Positions 28,001 to 41,329 of a DNA stretch of 64,000 nt are shown piece by piece. Where the stretch lies: positions 43,510,729 through 43,574,728 of the forward strand of contig NW_019211455.1 in assembly GCF_002443255.2 (NCBI RefSeq), written 5' to 3'. This DNA comes from Varroa destructor. Taxonomy: Eukaryota > Arthropoda > Arachnida > Mesostigmata > Varroidae. A model generated the notes under the pieces. That model worked only from the letters and a program-made list of their open reading frames with translations. It did no database searches and was not told where the DNA came from. The translations under genes and the position numbers were made by a program. The first letter of the stretch is position 1; every line of letters starts with the position of its first letter.

Positions 28001-28798
28001 TGTCAACTTATCTCTACGGACCTACCTTTTTTTCTGTGAAACCTGTCTGTGCCTACTGTAGTTTGACTGGGGTCGAATCCTTTTTGCCAGCAGACACATG
28101 TACATTTTGTTCACTCTAGATTAAATTTCTATTTTGGTGCAGAGCCTGTACGCCACCCGAAGCCCGAAGACATTCGTGCTTGCTTGAATAGACAGCACCG
28201 TACGTAGATAATGAATGGAAAATTTTACTAGTCCCTCCGGACTGACGATAATAGTGGGCAAGCAAGGCAGAAGTGCGGATCAGTACTTATTAGTGCTCAA
28301 TACACTAGACCAATTTGTAGTAAACATGTATGGCACATCCTTGCGCGATCGGACTGACCCGTTTTCTATCGAGAATGAACATCCCTCATGTCGAGGGCCT
28401 TGCCATCCTCGATTGAAATGACCAATTTGTTAACTGTGGTTGCTCAGTCAATATATTGTAGCAGCGGCGTTCGGACCATGGAAGCAAGGGAATGTGCAAG
28501 AGATTACAGATGCACAAGCAGTACCTGTTGCATAATGTACCCCTACCCCCCGTCATGAAACCTCATCATAGATGGATCATCCAGATGCGGTCGGAGAATG
28601 CATGGTTCCTCAATCGCTTCAACGTCCATTTCTGACCCCGACTCGTTGCTCATAGCCTGTGCGGGCTTTTTCGTTTGGTAGTGAATCTTCGGCACTGGCA
28701 GACGGACAGTGGTATTCTAGGAACTCCAAGTTGTGTCCCTAGGGAAAAATAAGTACAGCTCATTTTTACATCATACCGGATGTCCTATTTCAAATCGG

Positions 28799-28818
28799 GT
28801 CGCGTCGCGTCGCGTAGC
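28799..28818. repeat. GTCGC pentamer tandem repeat
   Basis: Three GTCGC units and one GTAGC unit in tandem. Confidence 0.7.
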
Positions 28819-30488
28819 GATCTGCAATGACGTGATAACCGATATGATGCCAGCTGCAGTGAAGGAATGCAGTTTATATAGGCCTATAAAATATATGAAC
28901 GAAGGCCGAAAACGACCGGCGGCTGACAGCAATGATTGGTTCGTTCCGATATATTCGAGAAAAAAAAAACCGCTGCAGCTTATCAAGTTAAGAACAAGGA
29001 TAATAAATATAGAAGAAAAACAATACTAGAATATTGTTAGTATGAATCTTCTCTGTATAGCATAGAGTGATTTTGGCACAAATAAGACGTTGTGCATTAT
29101 ATTTAACATTATATACTATAGCATAAAAGACTAGGTTGTTTATCGGAATCTAAATATAAATCAAAAGAGTTTCTATGCTATGTTCTCCGTACCCTATAAC
29201 GGCGTAGCAGGAGTTCATTGTTACTGTTATATGTATATAAAGTCCAATATGATACGGTGTTCTTTGAACAATATTGATATTCAAGAAATCATCTATTTAT
29301 TACGTCATAGTTTATTATTAGGCATCCGGATTTGAGTATTTGTGATATAGCATATCGGACCCAAATTGGCATACGTTCTTTCGGCCAAACCCACTTCACA
29401 TACAATGAATTTAGTTCGACGATGGAAAAAAGGCGCAATCCTTATAAATCTCTAAGTACTTTGGATCTTTTTATAATTTTTTTGGAATTGGATAATCATT
29501 GATTTGCACTCTGAAAATTTTATCTACTTGGTAATGATGTAGCTGGTCAGTTTCTTGGTAGTCGAGGGTTAAGGGGAACTGTTAATGGATAATTTTTTTT
29601 GAGAAACGTTATCTTAGCCCTGTTTACAACTTACAATGGAAGCACGTAACTACTGCTGCTGCGTCAACTTTCCTGTGGAAGACATTTGAGAATTATTGAC
29701 AGTATTGAAATGATTGAAAAGTTGATATTTTATTCCACACGATGTATAAATACTTCAGCTAATTTCTCTCAGAGACACACGATGGGTAATCAATTTCGAT
29801 GCCGAACTGCTGTGCTCAGGTACATGAAGACAGAAGATGAAAAGTTTTCCATAGTTCTTCTCAAAACTCACATCGACGTTGTATCGATAATAACGTAAAC
29901 ACGCTTAGAAGCGATGCTGCTCTTTCAAAATAAAGTTTGTTAAACATCGCGAACAAGTGTTTGCCCCCCTATAATGCCATCGTTTTACACCAATATCGTA
30001 GTGACATATCTGACACCCCTTCACGATTACGATGATGATAATGAAATGCTAAATCGCTGCCGTCAATTGAGTCGTCGGAGCTTCGAAGTGCCTGCAGAAG
30101 AAAATCCACCGCGTGATCTCGAGTTGCAGTTCACCCTCCCTCCTCCCCCCCCCCCTGCACCACGAGCCGCGTATCCTTGCTCGAATTCCCTGGCTTAAAG
30201 TGATTCAACTCTATGAAATCCAAGAATACAGCAGCCGATCAAGCGACTCTCTAAGAGACAAGTATAAATATCCAAATCCTCGTAAAGCCGTGAAAACATT
30301 TGCCCTCGAGATCAACGGGAGTCAGAGAATTCCCCGGAGGGTGCGATCAGCTCGACTAAGCAAGCGCTCAGGCCCAATCTAGAGACTGTGAGCGTACATT
30401 GCGTTTTCTATCGGTCTGTATGTGTGTACTTAACCTAGAATAGTTCCCACATTCTATGTTGGTTATGTTATGTCTGCGTAGTAGGACG

Positions 30489-30559
30489 AGAGCGACGTTC
30501 CTGAATCGGACGACGACGACGCCGCCGCCGCCGATTTACAGTCGGACAACATGAGACAG
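30489..30559 (+). CDS. Possible short acidic exon containing a GAC/GCC repeat
   Basis: The frame reads ESDVPESDDDDAAAADLQSD and on to MRQ, then meets CAG|GTATCT, an acceptable donor. Immediately upstream are TAG TAG stops that could also serve as an acceptor AG. The acidic stretch and alanine run come from consecutive GAC and GCC triplets. The piece is too short for domain assignment and may simply be a triplet microsatellite. Confidence 0.2.
30505..30536. repeat. GAC/GCC compound trinucleotide repeat with inverted flanks
   Basis: Four GAC units run directly into four GCC units. The array is bounded by AATCGG on the left and CCGATT on the right, which are inverted copies, so the whole can fold back on itself. 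Confidence 0.8.
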
Positions 30560-33500
30560 GTATCTAGGAAGCTAAATATACAAGCGCATTCTAGAGCGAT
30601 TCATCTCCTTCTAGTAATGCCAGCCTCAGCGGGTTGAAGACCTTAAGCCCTATGACTGAATCTAATGGTTGTAGTAGTAGTAGCAGCAGCGATACGGGCA
30701 TTACTAAAGGAACTAATGTTTGCGGTAGAGTTACGATCTGCAGAAGTAAAGATGATTTCGCACGTTCGTATGCTGTTAGGTTTTGGCCCTTGGTTCGTCG
30801 CAAAGGCCAAAACCACCAAAATTACCCTAAGCAGTACAGGAGTAGTTTGTTGGGAAATGAGCACCGCTGGAGACACGATTCAACTCTGCGAACACAGTCT
30901 AGAGCACACAGGGCCCTTACGGATGAGCTGGCCCAGCGGGGAACCGGGATGGATTGGGTTCACTGTCTGAGCCGAAGTGCTCCAGAGTACTCGGGAATAG
31001 AGATTTGACGAAGAAGATCCAGGACTGGGAAGATCAAGTTCATCCTGTCCATGTCTGGTTCGGTTTTAGGACCAACTCATACCAGCAGTAATGGTGTCAG
31101 CTTGAGAATGCCGACTTGTATAACATGTCGGAACAGACTGCCCGGGTGGGACGGCGGCCCAATTCGAAGATAGAAGAATAGAACAAACGTGTAATACTTT
31201 TCCTCGAATTTTCTCGTCACTACGTTGATATTGTCGCGATAATAGAAATGGGAATATGCCGAAGATTTTGAATAAGGTATCGTAATTAGGCTCGCAGTAG
31301 CTACAACTTGTGTCCATATGTAAACATAACGAACTTTATCCCTGCTCGATTCCACCAATAGCGGCATCCGTTCGAATTGTTGACTGACTACCTAAATCTA
31401 TACTTCCTAAAAAGAGCAAAGCGTCTGCTCGGTGATGCCAAACCCATTGGAAACTATTCATGACTTCAAGTGGCCTACGAATTCGCTTTTCTTCTAACTT
31501 CCATTTCTGAGGTTGCCCCCAGCCAGTGTAGCACATCCATCTACATCAGATACGTGTGACGAATAAGTCAAGCTTATTTTTGCCGTTGGTTAGCTGTTCA
31601 ACGTCGTTCGCTCAATGCTTACCGCTTCTCTTCTTACCTGCCCATATACTGTACCACGCATGAATATAATGTACTTTGTTCTTTACTAGGCTACTAGTCG
31701 AGCGTGCAGCCGACTAGAGTTCTTTTTTTTTTTTTCTTTGAATATCTTTCTTTTGCGCATAGTTAACTTTTGTCTCCGGCTGTCTCCTTGGTCGCTGTTC
31801 GAGTTTGCGTGCAGACCTCGACTAACCCCCATCCCCAAGAGACCTTTTCCTCAGCCAGGTCGATGTAGATCTCAAAAGACAGGTTAAAACGGCGAACTTC
31901 TTGAACTTGAACCGACACAAAAAGGAACGCTTAGAATTTGACAGAGAACAATAACGCTAGATTCGATGCACTTGCCGTTTTCCTGCTACCTGCCCTAAAC
32001 TACGCATCCTATTGCGCCGACATGATATGTAACGAAACCTCAGAAGGCCAGCCCTGCATGTTCTCTTTCTTACTTTGTAAGACCTGCAGAAATTTCCGTC
32101 ATGCATTTCGGGTGGTCGGACCACCGTGTAAGCAGACGCTGCACCAACTCTCTGAGACTGCAAGAGTCACTGAATATGAGCCTTCGCTCTGATCTGCTCG
32201 CGGTACGAAACCAATTGAACGAGACCCCTTGCTAGTAGTTCTCCTGGCTCCAATAGTGGAGAACGGCAGCGGAAAAGAAACCTGCTAACCTTCCTATATA
32301 TGTGTGTACCATGCGGCAAAGCTTGCAGTGGTACATAGAGAAAGCAGGAACCTGGCGTCAGAATAACTAGTCTGACAGACTTGTCGATATACCGGAGTTT
32401 GAACTGGTTCTAGCACAGACAATGGCACTCCACGTCACCGAGAAGGACGTGGTTTGCATACGAGCCAATGAGGATATCAAGGAGTACTGATGTAGTAGCA
32501 GGCAACTGCGGCAAGTCGAATAAAGGCGAAAAGGCTGTGAAGTACTTGATTGGGTGCAAATTGCCCGTATCGAGAACATTTTCCTGATTGAGATCCGCAC
32601 CTATTCGCTCAACGCTAAGTGTGTATATCTCGATGAACCTTTATACCTATAAGATGAGCAAACGATCCAAAGTACTGCTTCAGTTTTCGTCGACGTGGGC
32701 GAAAATGGACATTTTATGCATCTAGCCAGGGTAGGCTGACTCTAGTGGATCGAGGCCTCAGTACTGTAGAATGCACCGCGCTCCGTTACTTGCCATGGCT
32801 GCGAACTTCAAGCGATCGAGCCTGCTTTCTTAGTGAGACGTTACTTATGATTTTCGCCGCTTTCGCTGATTCGACAAAAAGGACAAAAAGGAAAAGTGCA
32901 GTTTTTTTGTCGTTCGCTTTCAAGAAGGTGAACATGATGGATTTGCCACGCTACACCGAGATTGCAGTTTGATTTAAGTTTAACTTGTGAAATTCGTACC
33001 GATCAGACTAAAGAAACTATCTGAATAATATATAATGAAACCAGCCTGAGAACGGACAGGTACGCTTATCTTGGTCGGTCATAGTCAGGAAATGTTCCTT
33101 CGAGAACACGCATTATAATGTGTAACCTACGCGTTAAAGGTTACGCGTAAATATTCCTGAGGACAAAATTTTTTTTCTATTTGAGAATGTTAGCGAGGAT
33201 ATGCAAGCCTATGCCGATTGCCTCTGTGCATTTCAGACAGGTCGAATAAGCTAGCTTTGCAGAATTATATGCTAGGTGGGCCCTGAAGAAAGCAAGACGC
33301 AGGACAAGTTTATCGACAGCCTAGCCTGTTGAAATCTATGCGACACTGCTATTTAACTGCGAGTTCAATGTTCTAGTGTAGAGTTGAAATTAATAGTTTA
33401 TCATTGTTTGCCTTAGCAGTATCGTGTACGGGGAGCGTTCTTAAATCTTTTCCAGATTCCAGCCTAACGGTTCTTCGAAGCCATACCAAAAAACGACCCA

Positions 33501-36500
33501 CATGTGCTGCCCGAAAGAACTATCCAATAAAAACACTGTCCCTTTAATTCTAACGCACAACTTAGCTGTGTCCTTCTTTGGCCACAGATTAGCAAAGCCA
33601 TAATGCAGTTCCACTGACGTACTTCCAGGAAAGAGTTTACGCAAACTGACACGGTCGGAAGTTATCACTCCCTTGCGTCAAAGTCTTTCCATGAGAAAGC
33701 AAGTTTTATCCGACATTTGTTCTAGAAACATCCTTTTTTCAAATGTCTGTGATGGGATGACAAAATCGGCCCCTGTTTGTTGATTTGCTCCCTCTAGGCC
33801 GGCATCTCTCACAGCACAGAGTCACTATAGATTCATGACTACTAAAGAACTTTGAAGATGGTTCTGAGTCACGCAAAGTGTGCCCACAATGACTCGAACC
33901 AAAACAAGAGAGCGCCGAAAAGACGACCAGCTAAGCCCCTTCCCGATGTGGCTTTTTTTTTTGTTGTTGTTGTCTGTAAAGCCCTTCATATATCAGCGTA
34001 TGGCTTGCTAAACATGTTCGGTTATCGCTGTTACACTAACATGGCAACAGGGACAATCATTTTAGCATGAAAAACTGCTCAGTAGAAGAGGCGGCGAGAA
34101 GAACTTTTGCAGGGGTGCTGTGAGAGCAAACATTGAAAATACGACCAATCAAGCATCCAAGCAAGGGGCAGTCGAACTCGCATTCAACCGCATGATAACG
34201 TTTAACCAATGGTGCGTCTTCGTGGATGCATTACTGGCTACTAGCCGATGGAGATCTGCAGCGCAACATCGGCTGTAAGCCGCTATCTGTGAGATTCTGT
34301 GGGAATGCACGCATGCGAAGATATCACCCAAAACATGAGCATAACCTCAGTCATAAGCGCAACTCTCGTGCATAGCTTCGTCACATCAAAACTGGTTCTA
34401 CCACTGTTCGAGGTAGCACGAGCTGTCAACTGTGTGAATCATTAGAAAATGGCTTTGAGCATCGCCATTCGAACGTGGTTTTTGATCACTACAGGAGTTT
34501 ATACAAGCGCAAATGCCCTCTAGCCACTAGAGTAGTTGTCGAGCTCAGACAACACAATCGACTCAATCATCTTCAAAAACATTTGCTCAACTAAATGCTA
34601 ACAATAAGTTGGCACACGATCGAGTAACTTCACAGAGAAACTTCGTAACGGAATAATTATATGCGTATGCGTCAGGACTCCCATACCCGCTATCGTAGGG
34701 CGCTATTAAACGAAGAAGATCCCATAGCCGCTAACAGCTATCGAGACGGTACGATATGTGTCTATGGAACCAGAATGTGTTGGCGATTAAAACTAAGGGA
34801 CAAGCTAGGAGGAGTTAGGAGGATGGACACAGCCAGCCCCTTGGATATTCTCTTTGTGACAGTATAGAAGTATTTGTAACGTCGTGATTTAGATCAGGGG
34901 ACTGGCAACGAGCCCTGTTCGTACCAATGCGTTGTAGTTATATAAGTATTTTACAACGATCAGAATAACCACAATGGGAAAAGGAATTATCTAAATTTGG
35001 AAGTTTTGTTATTACAACTGCTTTAAATGGACAGATAAAGTATCGCAGACGCAAAAAGAGATGTATGTTATAGTGAAAATTAATAGCTATCAATGGCTAT
35101 CTAACATCTTTTAGACTAGATTGCAGCGCCGAGAGTTACGTCATCTATTTAGGCCACATTCATTTAACCTTCGACAATGTAAATACCGCAATATGTCCTG
35201 CCCCAGCTGCTCAAAACGGGGTTGAGCGTAAGGTCTTTGGACGAACACTCTCAGCCGTGTAGTACACGCGTACGTAGAATAGATGGATGTTTCTAAACGC
35301 TTTCCATATACAGCCTACAGTTAATGTCTAGACAAGCTAATAAATATAATAATGGCAAAGTTAACTCTGTATTCGAGACCAGAAGTTATTTGTTTATAAC
35401 AAAAAAACAAAAGATTTAAACACTTCTAACTTAATTTGCTTGCTTTATCATTAACAATATATCGGCCCTTAAGTTATATACGCTCCGTTGAAGGGAATTC
35501 TCTATACCGTCTGTCTTCTCTTGCGTAGTAAGCAGAAAAATTAAACTGAGTAACGGTTTTTGAAACAGAAAACCTTGAACTTAGTCTTTCTTATGGGTAC
35601 CTTTTACAGCTACCTTCGAAAAAGAAGCCTGGTAGAACATTTCTAATTTTTTTCTAACTTTTTATTAGCAGCATGCAGCCAGTCAGTCTCATCCCCCCAA
35701 GCCCCTGCTAGTTGTTAATCTGTTTTCGCATGCCCTTCTGCATTTTTTGCCAAGTTTAGCAATTTGCATGTTTCTACACATGAATCTTCTTCACAATATC
35801 ATCAGGAGCTCTATCTGAAAGTGCCATTGAACGATTCGGCACGGAACTCGGTCATATTCAGCAGTATTTTCGCGCACATGAGCATCTGAAGCAGGCGTAC
35901 TGGTGATTATTGTCAGTTAGCTCTGTCGAACTACGAAACCTTTTGGTAACTCAACACTGCACCCATTGAATTTTTCAACGAAACATTGTTTCAGTGCTGA
36001 AGAAGGATGACTTCGCCTTTAGGGTAGAACTTCGCGCAGAACTTCCGCGGGTTACTGACTGTTAACTGATTAGAGGCGATATTCGAATGCACCCTTGCAG
36101 ATACAGTATTCAATTTTTCCTTACTTACAAGTTTAGGATTTATGTGTATCGTTTAGAAGGAATATCTTTACGAGCCCACCGGAAAATCGGGATTCACGCT
36201 TTTAGATGCATAGTATCGTATTCCTAAACGAAGAAGTGGTCATTTAATTTAAATAATACTATATAACATTCGTTCGCCGAAGAGGTTCTTGGTCGTTCAA
36301 GCCACCCCATGTCGATGAAAAACAAGAATAGTTATTATCGTTAAGTAACGACGACCCTAGCTGAAACCAGTTGCACAAAACATTGCCGTACGCTCACCCA
36401 CTTTCCTCGATTTCTCGTAGACAGGTTTGCGTCTCCGCGTACTAACCTTGCTTTAGTCTTCGCAAGACACGATGGCAAGGCGAGAACCGGCCGTCGTAAA

Positions 36501-39266
36501 ACGCTTGAAACTGGTACTGATCCTTCAACAAATTTTCTTCGCATTGATGATGATCGTCATCAGAGTCGTTCGATTCAATCCTCCGACTTGTAAATAGCAT
36601 GAAACATTTATCAACGAGGAAAGCATTGAAGGCCGTTGTATTGTAAATTACAAAAAGTGAACTGTAGGCAAAACACTGGCAAACTGCCATAATACAAGCG
36701 AAAAATCCAGCGTTGATCATTAGTACCAAGTGGCCCGCTTACGTTAACTGCTTAATCCCGTTGCTCTTTCTATGTTTAGCTTTTTGTTAGCGCTGATGCC
36801 TGTATCCGTTGGGATTGGCGTTACCTAGGAGGCATGGGGCACTCCCTATCACGCGGTGTCACCGATGCACTATATCGTAGCAATTTTTGTAACCTGGCTG
36901 CCACTAGCGGAGAAAAGCGTTTCATTCAGTTCACCGTTAGCAAGAACAGCACACGAATAAAAATCAGAGGATAACGCTAATAAGCCATTAAGGCCGATCT
37001 TGTAACGGGGTACCGTTCGGGGGTTCACAAATACATAGCCCCCTGCTAGCAGTATACTACGAGAGTGCTTACTATTACTGCGAAACTACATATATCTCCT
37101 CACTGGGCTAACGGCCTAGCGGTAAATGAAATTCGGTTTGGAACAAACAACTATCTTGGAGAAATCATTTGAATTTAATGATCCATTTTTCGAAACGTAG
37201 AAACTAAAAAAGCGAAAAAGTTTGACAGTATGGATGTATTCATAAAACGATGCTGCCTTCCGAACCTGATGAAACTGGGTGTCTCGATCCTTGGATTCTA
37301 TGATACTTCAATGAGAATTTATTATTACATATTGGTTGTCGCTGATAAAAATACCCATTTCGAAGCAAATTACCTGCGTGATTGACAACACTCGTAAGAT
37401 TCCTTGGGGGCATGCAGATTTTTCATTTATTTAACCTTTGAACCAGCGGTTATCCTGTGATTATCGAATCGGGCATCGCGACGACCTGTCGCAATATATC
37501 AGAATCAATTGTTGCGTGTCCCTGGTGAATTACAAAGCATACTAGATAACCACAGTGTATCTTAGCCAATACAGTTGCTTTGGTCAGAAAAAAGCAAGCA
37601 GTAGCAGATCTATCCGGGGTGATCAGACGCTGGGATATAGTTTCGGATCCGGAATCCTCTGGATGGAGATACTGTCCTGTCGAGCTTAGTGTTATTGCGA
37701 CTTTTTTCAGGCCATTCTCAATTGGCCAAAAGCTCCGGCAACAGCAATAGCCGTAGCAGGGGATCAGTGGCGGCGCCAGACAGGGGCTTCGGACTCCCAC
37801 ATCGATCATAGGTTAATCTCATTGAGCAATACCCCATACACGAACGCTAGCGACGAGGTCGACAATAGCAACTTCTATGTGCAAATAACAGCAACAACCT
37901 GAGCGTACATGTATGATCATGCATTCAAAATAACAATAGAGACAAAAGACGTGCGAAAACACACAAAATAATGAGTCGATAGAGAGTAGTCGGAGGATGC
38001 AGGGCTTTAAGGGGATATACGAAGAAAACGACGTGTCATAGTTGCGACGTAAACGGCACGAACACCCTCGGGGGGATTATCGCTTCTGTGCGGATTGGCA
38101 CACCCCTACTGTAAGAAGGGGAACGGCAACTGTGACATGCCAAACAAGGAGTAGTCGAAGATGATATATATTTGATTGCGATCCGTGGAAAGAATGGGGA
38201 TTTTTGGCCCGTTCGTTTAAGATTGAGGAATAGCTGGTAATTGTGAAGTAGCCCTGCGTTATTAGGGTTGTTTTTTCAAGGTTCTTAGAAATGTGTCTTC
38301 TCGTTTGTGCCGAAATATATGAGACGTAGATATCCCAAAAATTCTGAGAATTCAGTGAATGGTGCGAAGTGGAATTTTGCATTTTGCGTCACGCACTGAA
38401 CCTTGCATCAACTACCGTAGCAGGTGCTGGAGTGTGTAGGGCCTATAATAAGAAGGTCTCGGGTTAAGTCCTCAAATGAGACTGAATGATGTGTTTAAAA
38501 ATAGCTCTTTAATTTCAGTTTGCTGCGCAGTCGCGTTTCATTGTATTGTAAGAACTTCATTGTATTCTCTACTTGAAATATAGTCAACGTCGTTGCGGCT
38601 ATATCGGCGGATCTTGACTTGTACCGAAGTTCTCGACAGATCGAACGAAGTCAGGTGTAAAAATCGGTCTCTACCTCACCCGCTCTCTCTTATAATGATG
38701 TCGTGTTCGATATTGCGTCGATACATACATTCGTTCTAAACATACCTGCAGCCCAACCTCACCATTTTTGCTTATTAGACGAATCGGCATTCCTCGTTTA
38801 GTATGCATCATGCATTAAGCCACCTTTAACTGCCTCTAAAAAGAAAAAAAAAAACATTCAAGCATCAAGATAATTTTTTTCGTGTTTATCCACTATAAAA
38901 TGGAATAAACTAGCTGAATGAGGCGCCGTATTCTTCCTCTAGCTTTCCTTTTATAGTATAACCTACGAGCATTACTGAATAGACCTTATCCTCCACTTAT
39001 CTGATAACTTAAGAGTATTTTAGATCTGTTAAAGTAGTAGGAGAGTAGCGAAAATACAAGTAAACATATATACATATATATATTAAAACCGCTAGAGGCT
39101 CTATGACTGGCATTATTCACCCGCTTCCACCCAGACTTATTAGAGCTGAACAACAGAAAGGCGGGTAGACCTGATGGGCGCCTATTGTTCAATAGATGTG
39201 CGTACCATGATACTATATAATTCGTCTGTAGACTCTTTCAAATCTACAACGTCCATAATAGTACTG

Positions 39267-39291
39267 ATAATAATAATAATAATAATAATAA
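39267..39291. repeat. ATA trinucleotide microsatellite
   Basis: About eight ATA units. An interrupted AT run lies nearby at about 39064-39086. Confidence 0.85.
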
Positions 39292-40744
39292 AAAGCACTT
39301 GTTGCTATGCCCACTGCAACTGTCCTATTTCCAATCGATTCCTCGCCAGCGAGTATAATCGAGAGTACTTGGCGAGCCACACAATGGGAAAGAATGACAC
39401 ACTCACACACACAGAGGAATTCAATGGGTTCCTGTTTAGTCTACCAGGAACAACCTATCAGGACTGACTATACTAGTTGAGGCCGTGCAGGCTGAGTTTG
39501 CTTGTCTACAACCACTGCTGCTACGTGAGGTGGGCTAGATCTCTATCTTTGTCGCATGCTTTATTTGTGCGAACTGCGCGACAACTAATAAATTAACAGG
39601 AAATGCATCTTCTTTCTTTATATGTCACTCCTTTTTTCTCTCTCCCACTTTCTTGCTTTCTTATCCTGATCGTGTCCTATCCGATGTTGGCGTCGAAGCC
39701 TATCCTATGCTCGTACAGAACTACAGTCCGAGCTCCTCTCGCTGTGACCACCGACGTTGGAGCTGAAGTTCCTCGCTGGAGACACCGAGAGTGTTTTATT
39801 GGAGATATATTGCCTCGTATACGTTTGATCTCAGCTCCCGATTGAGCGAAGGTTCGGAACGCGCACTGTGCTATTGTTATAAGCATCTGGCCGTCGATAT
39901 GGCTCCAGTTTGTATGTCCAACTACACTGGAAGATGCATGCGCGTGGAGCCTAAACGAAGTTCGTACTGAGCAGCTCTACCGAGCACAGGGAATTCAGAA
40001 GTTAGTATCGGAAGGCACTCCATAGCAATGGAAATGGTACCGCCAACAGTAATAGATAGCGTCGTCAGACAGATGTAGAAAGTATTTCTGCAATTATAAA
40101 CATAATTGAGAAACGCTCTGTATAATGCTCACGCAACTCCAATCTTAAGTGTAATTCTTTTTTAAGCGAAAATATCGAATAGCCTTTCCTTGGATGATCC
40201 GTGAGGGTTTCATGCAAATTACCCAATATACGGTAACTGTAAAACTTCTTGTACTTACGTACGCATAAGCTCGCGTAGCACCTACAGGAAAAGGGCAAGC
40301 CCATCTTTGTAATTCCGACGCTTAGCAATGGTGTGCGTTCATCTGGCACGTAAATGACATGGTCTCATACTTGAATTGATATTTCTTTTCTCAATTATGT
40401 CTTGTAGATCGATTCCTGAACAGGATGGTTCTTGATTTCATCGAGACCTTGATGGGCAATGGCCCTTAGACAACTTCACAGGTATCCCACGTATGCGTTT
40501 ACGGTGTTCTGAGCTGACAGTCAGATGCAAGGGAATTAGACGGATATGCAATCGGTGATGATAATGCTTGCGCTTCGTTTTGCCCCTATAGGAAAGAAAC
40601 ATAGAGCAATCCATTGAGCGCTCAAGTCTGACATCTTATTCAAAATCAAGTGTTTCGATTACTGAAGATTTCTACACGCGAAAATGTTGCAAACGTAGAC
40701 ACAATGCGTTGTTTGCGACTTTTTTTTACATCTAAAATGCGATA

Positions 40745-40766
40745 CGTCTGGCATAGATGCCAGACG
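40745..40766. repeat. 22-bp inverted repeat
   Basis: CGTCTGGCAT and ATGCCAGACG are separated by two bases. Confidence 0.7.
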
Positions 40767-41301
40767 CTGGCTCGCTAGGTATGTAGGCAACCGATAAGAT
40801 TGTTGCTAGGGGCTCAAACATTTCTCTCGATGGTATCACAGCGATAATACTCGTCCATTTTTGTATCGACATTATTTTTTTATATTTCACAAATTACCCG
40901 CAGCTAAAACGCTAATAATTCCACCATTTTACACAGCTCAGAACACACTTCAAATACAGCCATGTTTACGTATGTACGGTTGAGAGGCGACGCTTTGTCA
41001 AAAATCTATCGTGTAAAGCAAACACGAAAGCCGATGCTCGCCTGCGTCCGGGATCTGTTGGATCAAAGGAGCTCAGCGATTCACTTGCCATCGCCTCGAA
41101 CATTATCGCTCTCCCTTTCCCTTTTTCTCTCATTTCCTCACTCTATTTATGTATATCGACACGCATGCGGACGAGCCAGCAGCTAAATAACTTTGTAATA
41201 TGAGACCACTAATGACGTTTAAATATGCAGCAGGACAAAGCCAATGAAGCATGAATCCCTGGCTACTGGTGCATCCGAACACGATTCTGGTTGTCGCTTG
41301 T

Positions 41302-41329
41302 TGCATGTTGCATGCTGCATGCTGCACGC
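41302..41329. repeat. Heptamer tandem repeat (TGCATGY), four copies
   Basis: Four consecutive copies of TGCATGT, TGCATGC, TGCATGC and TGCACGC. It lies within overlapping unrecognised open frames on both strands (plus 41251-41688, minus 41497-42054). Confidence 0.8.

Larger units (their letters stand above)
16990..30488. other. Long gene-poor stretch
   Basis: No frame exceeds about 111 codons, and the longest (21415-21750) is extended artificially by the TA repeat. Between 23.9 and 24.8 kb the sequence is somewhat GC-richer, with Lys/Arg/Glu-rich fragments in shifting frames that could be a decayed retroelement but match nothing firmly. A 74-codon ATG frame at 29974-30198 ends in a proline run (LPPPPPPAP) and is unrecognised. 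Confidence 0.6.
30560..41301. other. Long gene-poor stretch
   Basis: It contains unrecognised frames of 124 codons (plus, 30634-31008) and 119 codons (minus, 37450-37809). A B-box-like GGTTCGAGTC on the minus strand near 33888 has an A-box-like TAGCTGGTCG 33 nt upstream, possibly an eroded tRNA-derived repeat. No complete element was found. Confidence 0.6.

Noticed and set aside
33888..33930. tRNA-like A and B boxes on the minus strand
   Set aside because: Spacing is only 33 nt, no body or flanking duplication was found, and single B-box matches are common. Mentioned only in the stretch description.
38418..38471. Possible tRNA gene or relic: TAGCAGG and GGGTTAAGTCC at tRNA-like spacing
   Set aside because: The B box lacks the key C, and neither the acceptor stem nor the T stem pairs.
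10997..41178. Shared 16-mer GCATGCGGACGAGCCA at about 11.0 and 41.16 kb
   Set aside because: A single 16-base match between two sites is expected by chance at this window size.
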